Of a stretch of 34,244 bases of DNA, positions 33,966 to 34,244 are shown piece after piece. Positions within the stretch are counted from its first letter, which is position 1; the number at the start of each line of letters is the position of its first letter. The DNA comes from an uncultured Roseburia sp. GTDB taxonomy: Bacteria; Bacillota; Clostridia; Lachnospirales; Lachnospiraceae. A program made the translations under genes and the position numbers. The stretch covers positions 1 through 34,244 of the forward strand of contig CANODN010000001.1 of the NCBI GenBank assembly GCA_947564765.1, written 5' to 3'. The notes beneath the pieces are model-generated. The model was not told the DNA's origin and searched no databases. It worked only from the letters and a program-made list of their open reading frames with translations.

Positions 33966-34244
33966 TCATTCTTTTACTAATACCATGCCATTTGTCTGCT
34001 CAATTGCTGAAACATCCTCGTCATTTAACAGTTTATCGGGATCTAACAGTAATTTTACAGAGTTACCTACCCTTGCTATACCATATACAAACTTATGGTC
34101 CGTCTTATCCACACGCCCCATTTTCGGCGGAGGTAAGATGTTTTCTTCCTTGATCTCAATTACTTCTGCAATCTGCTCTACGATCAGTCCCACCGTCACC
34201 TTATCATTTCTTACAACACGGATATCCGGCTGTAAGGTTCCCAG
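33966..34244 (-). CDS. cheW: CheW-like coupling protein (5' end cut by window)
   Basis: The visible 92 C-terminal codons read as a CheW domain: LGTLQPDIRVVRND, then VGLIVEQIAEVIEI, PPPKMGRV, FVYGIARVGNSVKLLLDPDK. CheW couples chemoreceptors to the CheA kinase at the cytoplasmic face of the membrane. The frame is open to the right edge, so the true start lies outside the window; the GTG at 34199 is internal. The mcp gene follows by 13 nt in the same operon. No cheA is visible here. A receiver fusion (CheV) cannot be excluded because the N-terminal part is missing, but the receiver would normally follow the CheW domain and there is none. Confidence 0.9.
   Translation of the reverse strand: MGTLQPDIRVVRNDKVTVGLIVEQIAEVIEIKEENILPPPKMGRVDKTDHKFVYGIARVGNSVKLLLDPDKLLNDEDVSAIEQTNGMVLVKE

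Overview
The window looks like chromosomal DNA of a gut-type, spore-forming, low-to-mid GC Firmicute, most likely a Lachnospiraceae member. The grounds are AGGAGG ribosome-binding sites throughout, near-consensus TTGACA-17-TATAAT promoters, an N-acetylmuramic-acid deacetylase of the spore-cortex type, a Csp-like subtilisin, FeoAB iron uptake, and mucin-directed GH101 enzymes with LRR_5/FIVAR-type surface modules. I do not name a species. Every gene I can support lies on the minus strand; coordinates are plus-strand, so transcription runs from high to low numbers.

Layout from left to right. (1) 1-10261: two tandem paralogous secreted endo-alpha-N-acetylgalactosaminidases (GH101). The left copy is cut by the window edge. 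Each copy has its own matching consensus promoter, and the right copy ends in a coiled coil, a FIVAR-like module and a basic LRR_5 tail. (2) 10330-13056: a tight operon of an RSH-type HD hydrolase, a DUF3880/CgeB-like glycosyltransferase and hemB. (3) 13059-14546: uronate isomerase uxaC with its own terminator. (4) 14689-15501: a membrane protein and XRE regulator pair with overlapping stop and start. (5) 15592-15736: a 145-bp imperfect inverted repeat that fills most of the only gene-free stretch longer than 300 bases (15438-15747). (6) 15748-18078: a PdaA-like deacetylase downstream of a PurF-like protein that lacks the glutaminase cysteine. (7) 18124-18365: a single-cluster ferredoxin with a strong terminator. 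(8) 18435-20725: a NatAB-like ABC exporter. (9) 20764-23873: an iron uptake operon feoA-feoA-feoB plus a small Cys-rich FeoB partner, with two matching operator-like palindromes and three tandem 50-bp hairpin repeats. (10) 23955-34244: a signalling block read as cheW (partial), mcp, Hpt, hybrid kinase, Csp-like protease, hybrid kinase.

How the genes fit together. The GH101 enzymes and uronate isomerase suggest use of host O-glycans and uronic acids. The feo operon supplies ferrous iron. PdaA and the Csp-like protease point to spore cortex formation and germination. The signalling block contains two double-receiver hybrid kinases and a free Hpt protein, with no DNA-binding response regulator in view, and a subtilisin gene lies between the two kinases. 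I regard that block, the Cys-less PurF-like protein, the feo repeats and the 145-bp inverted repeat as the most rewarding places for a second look.
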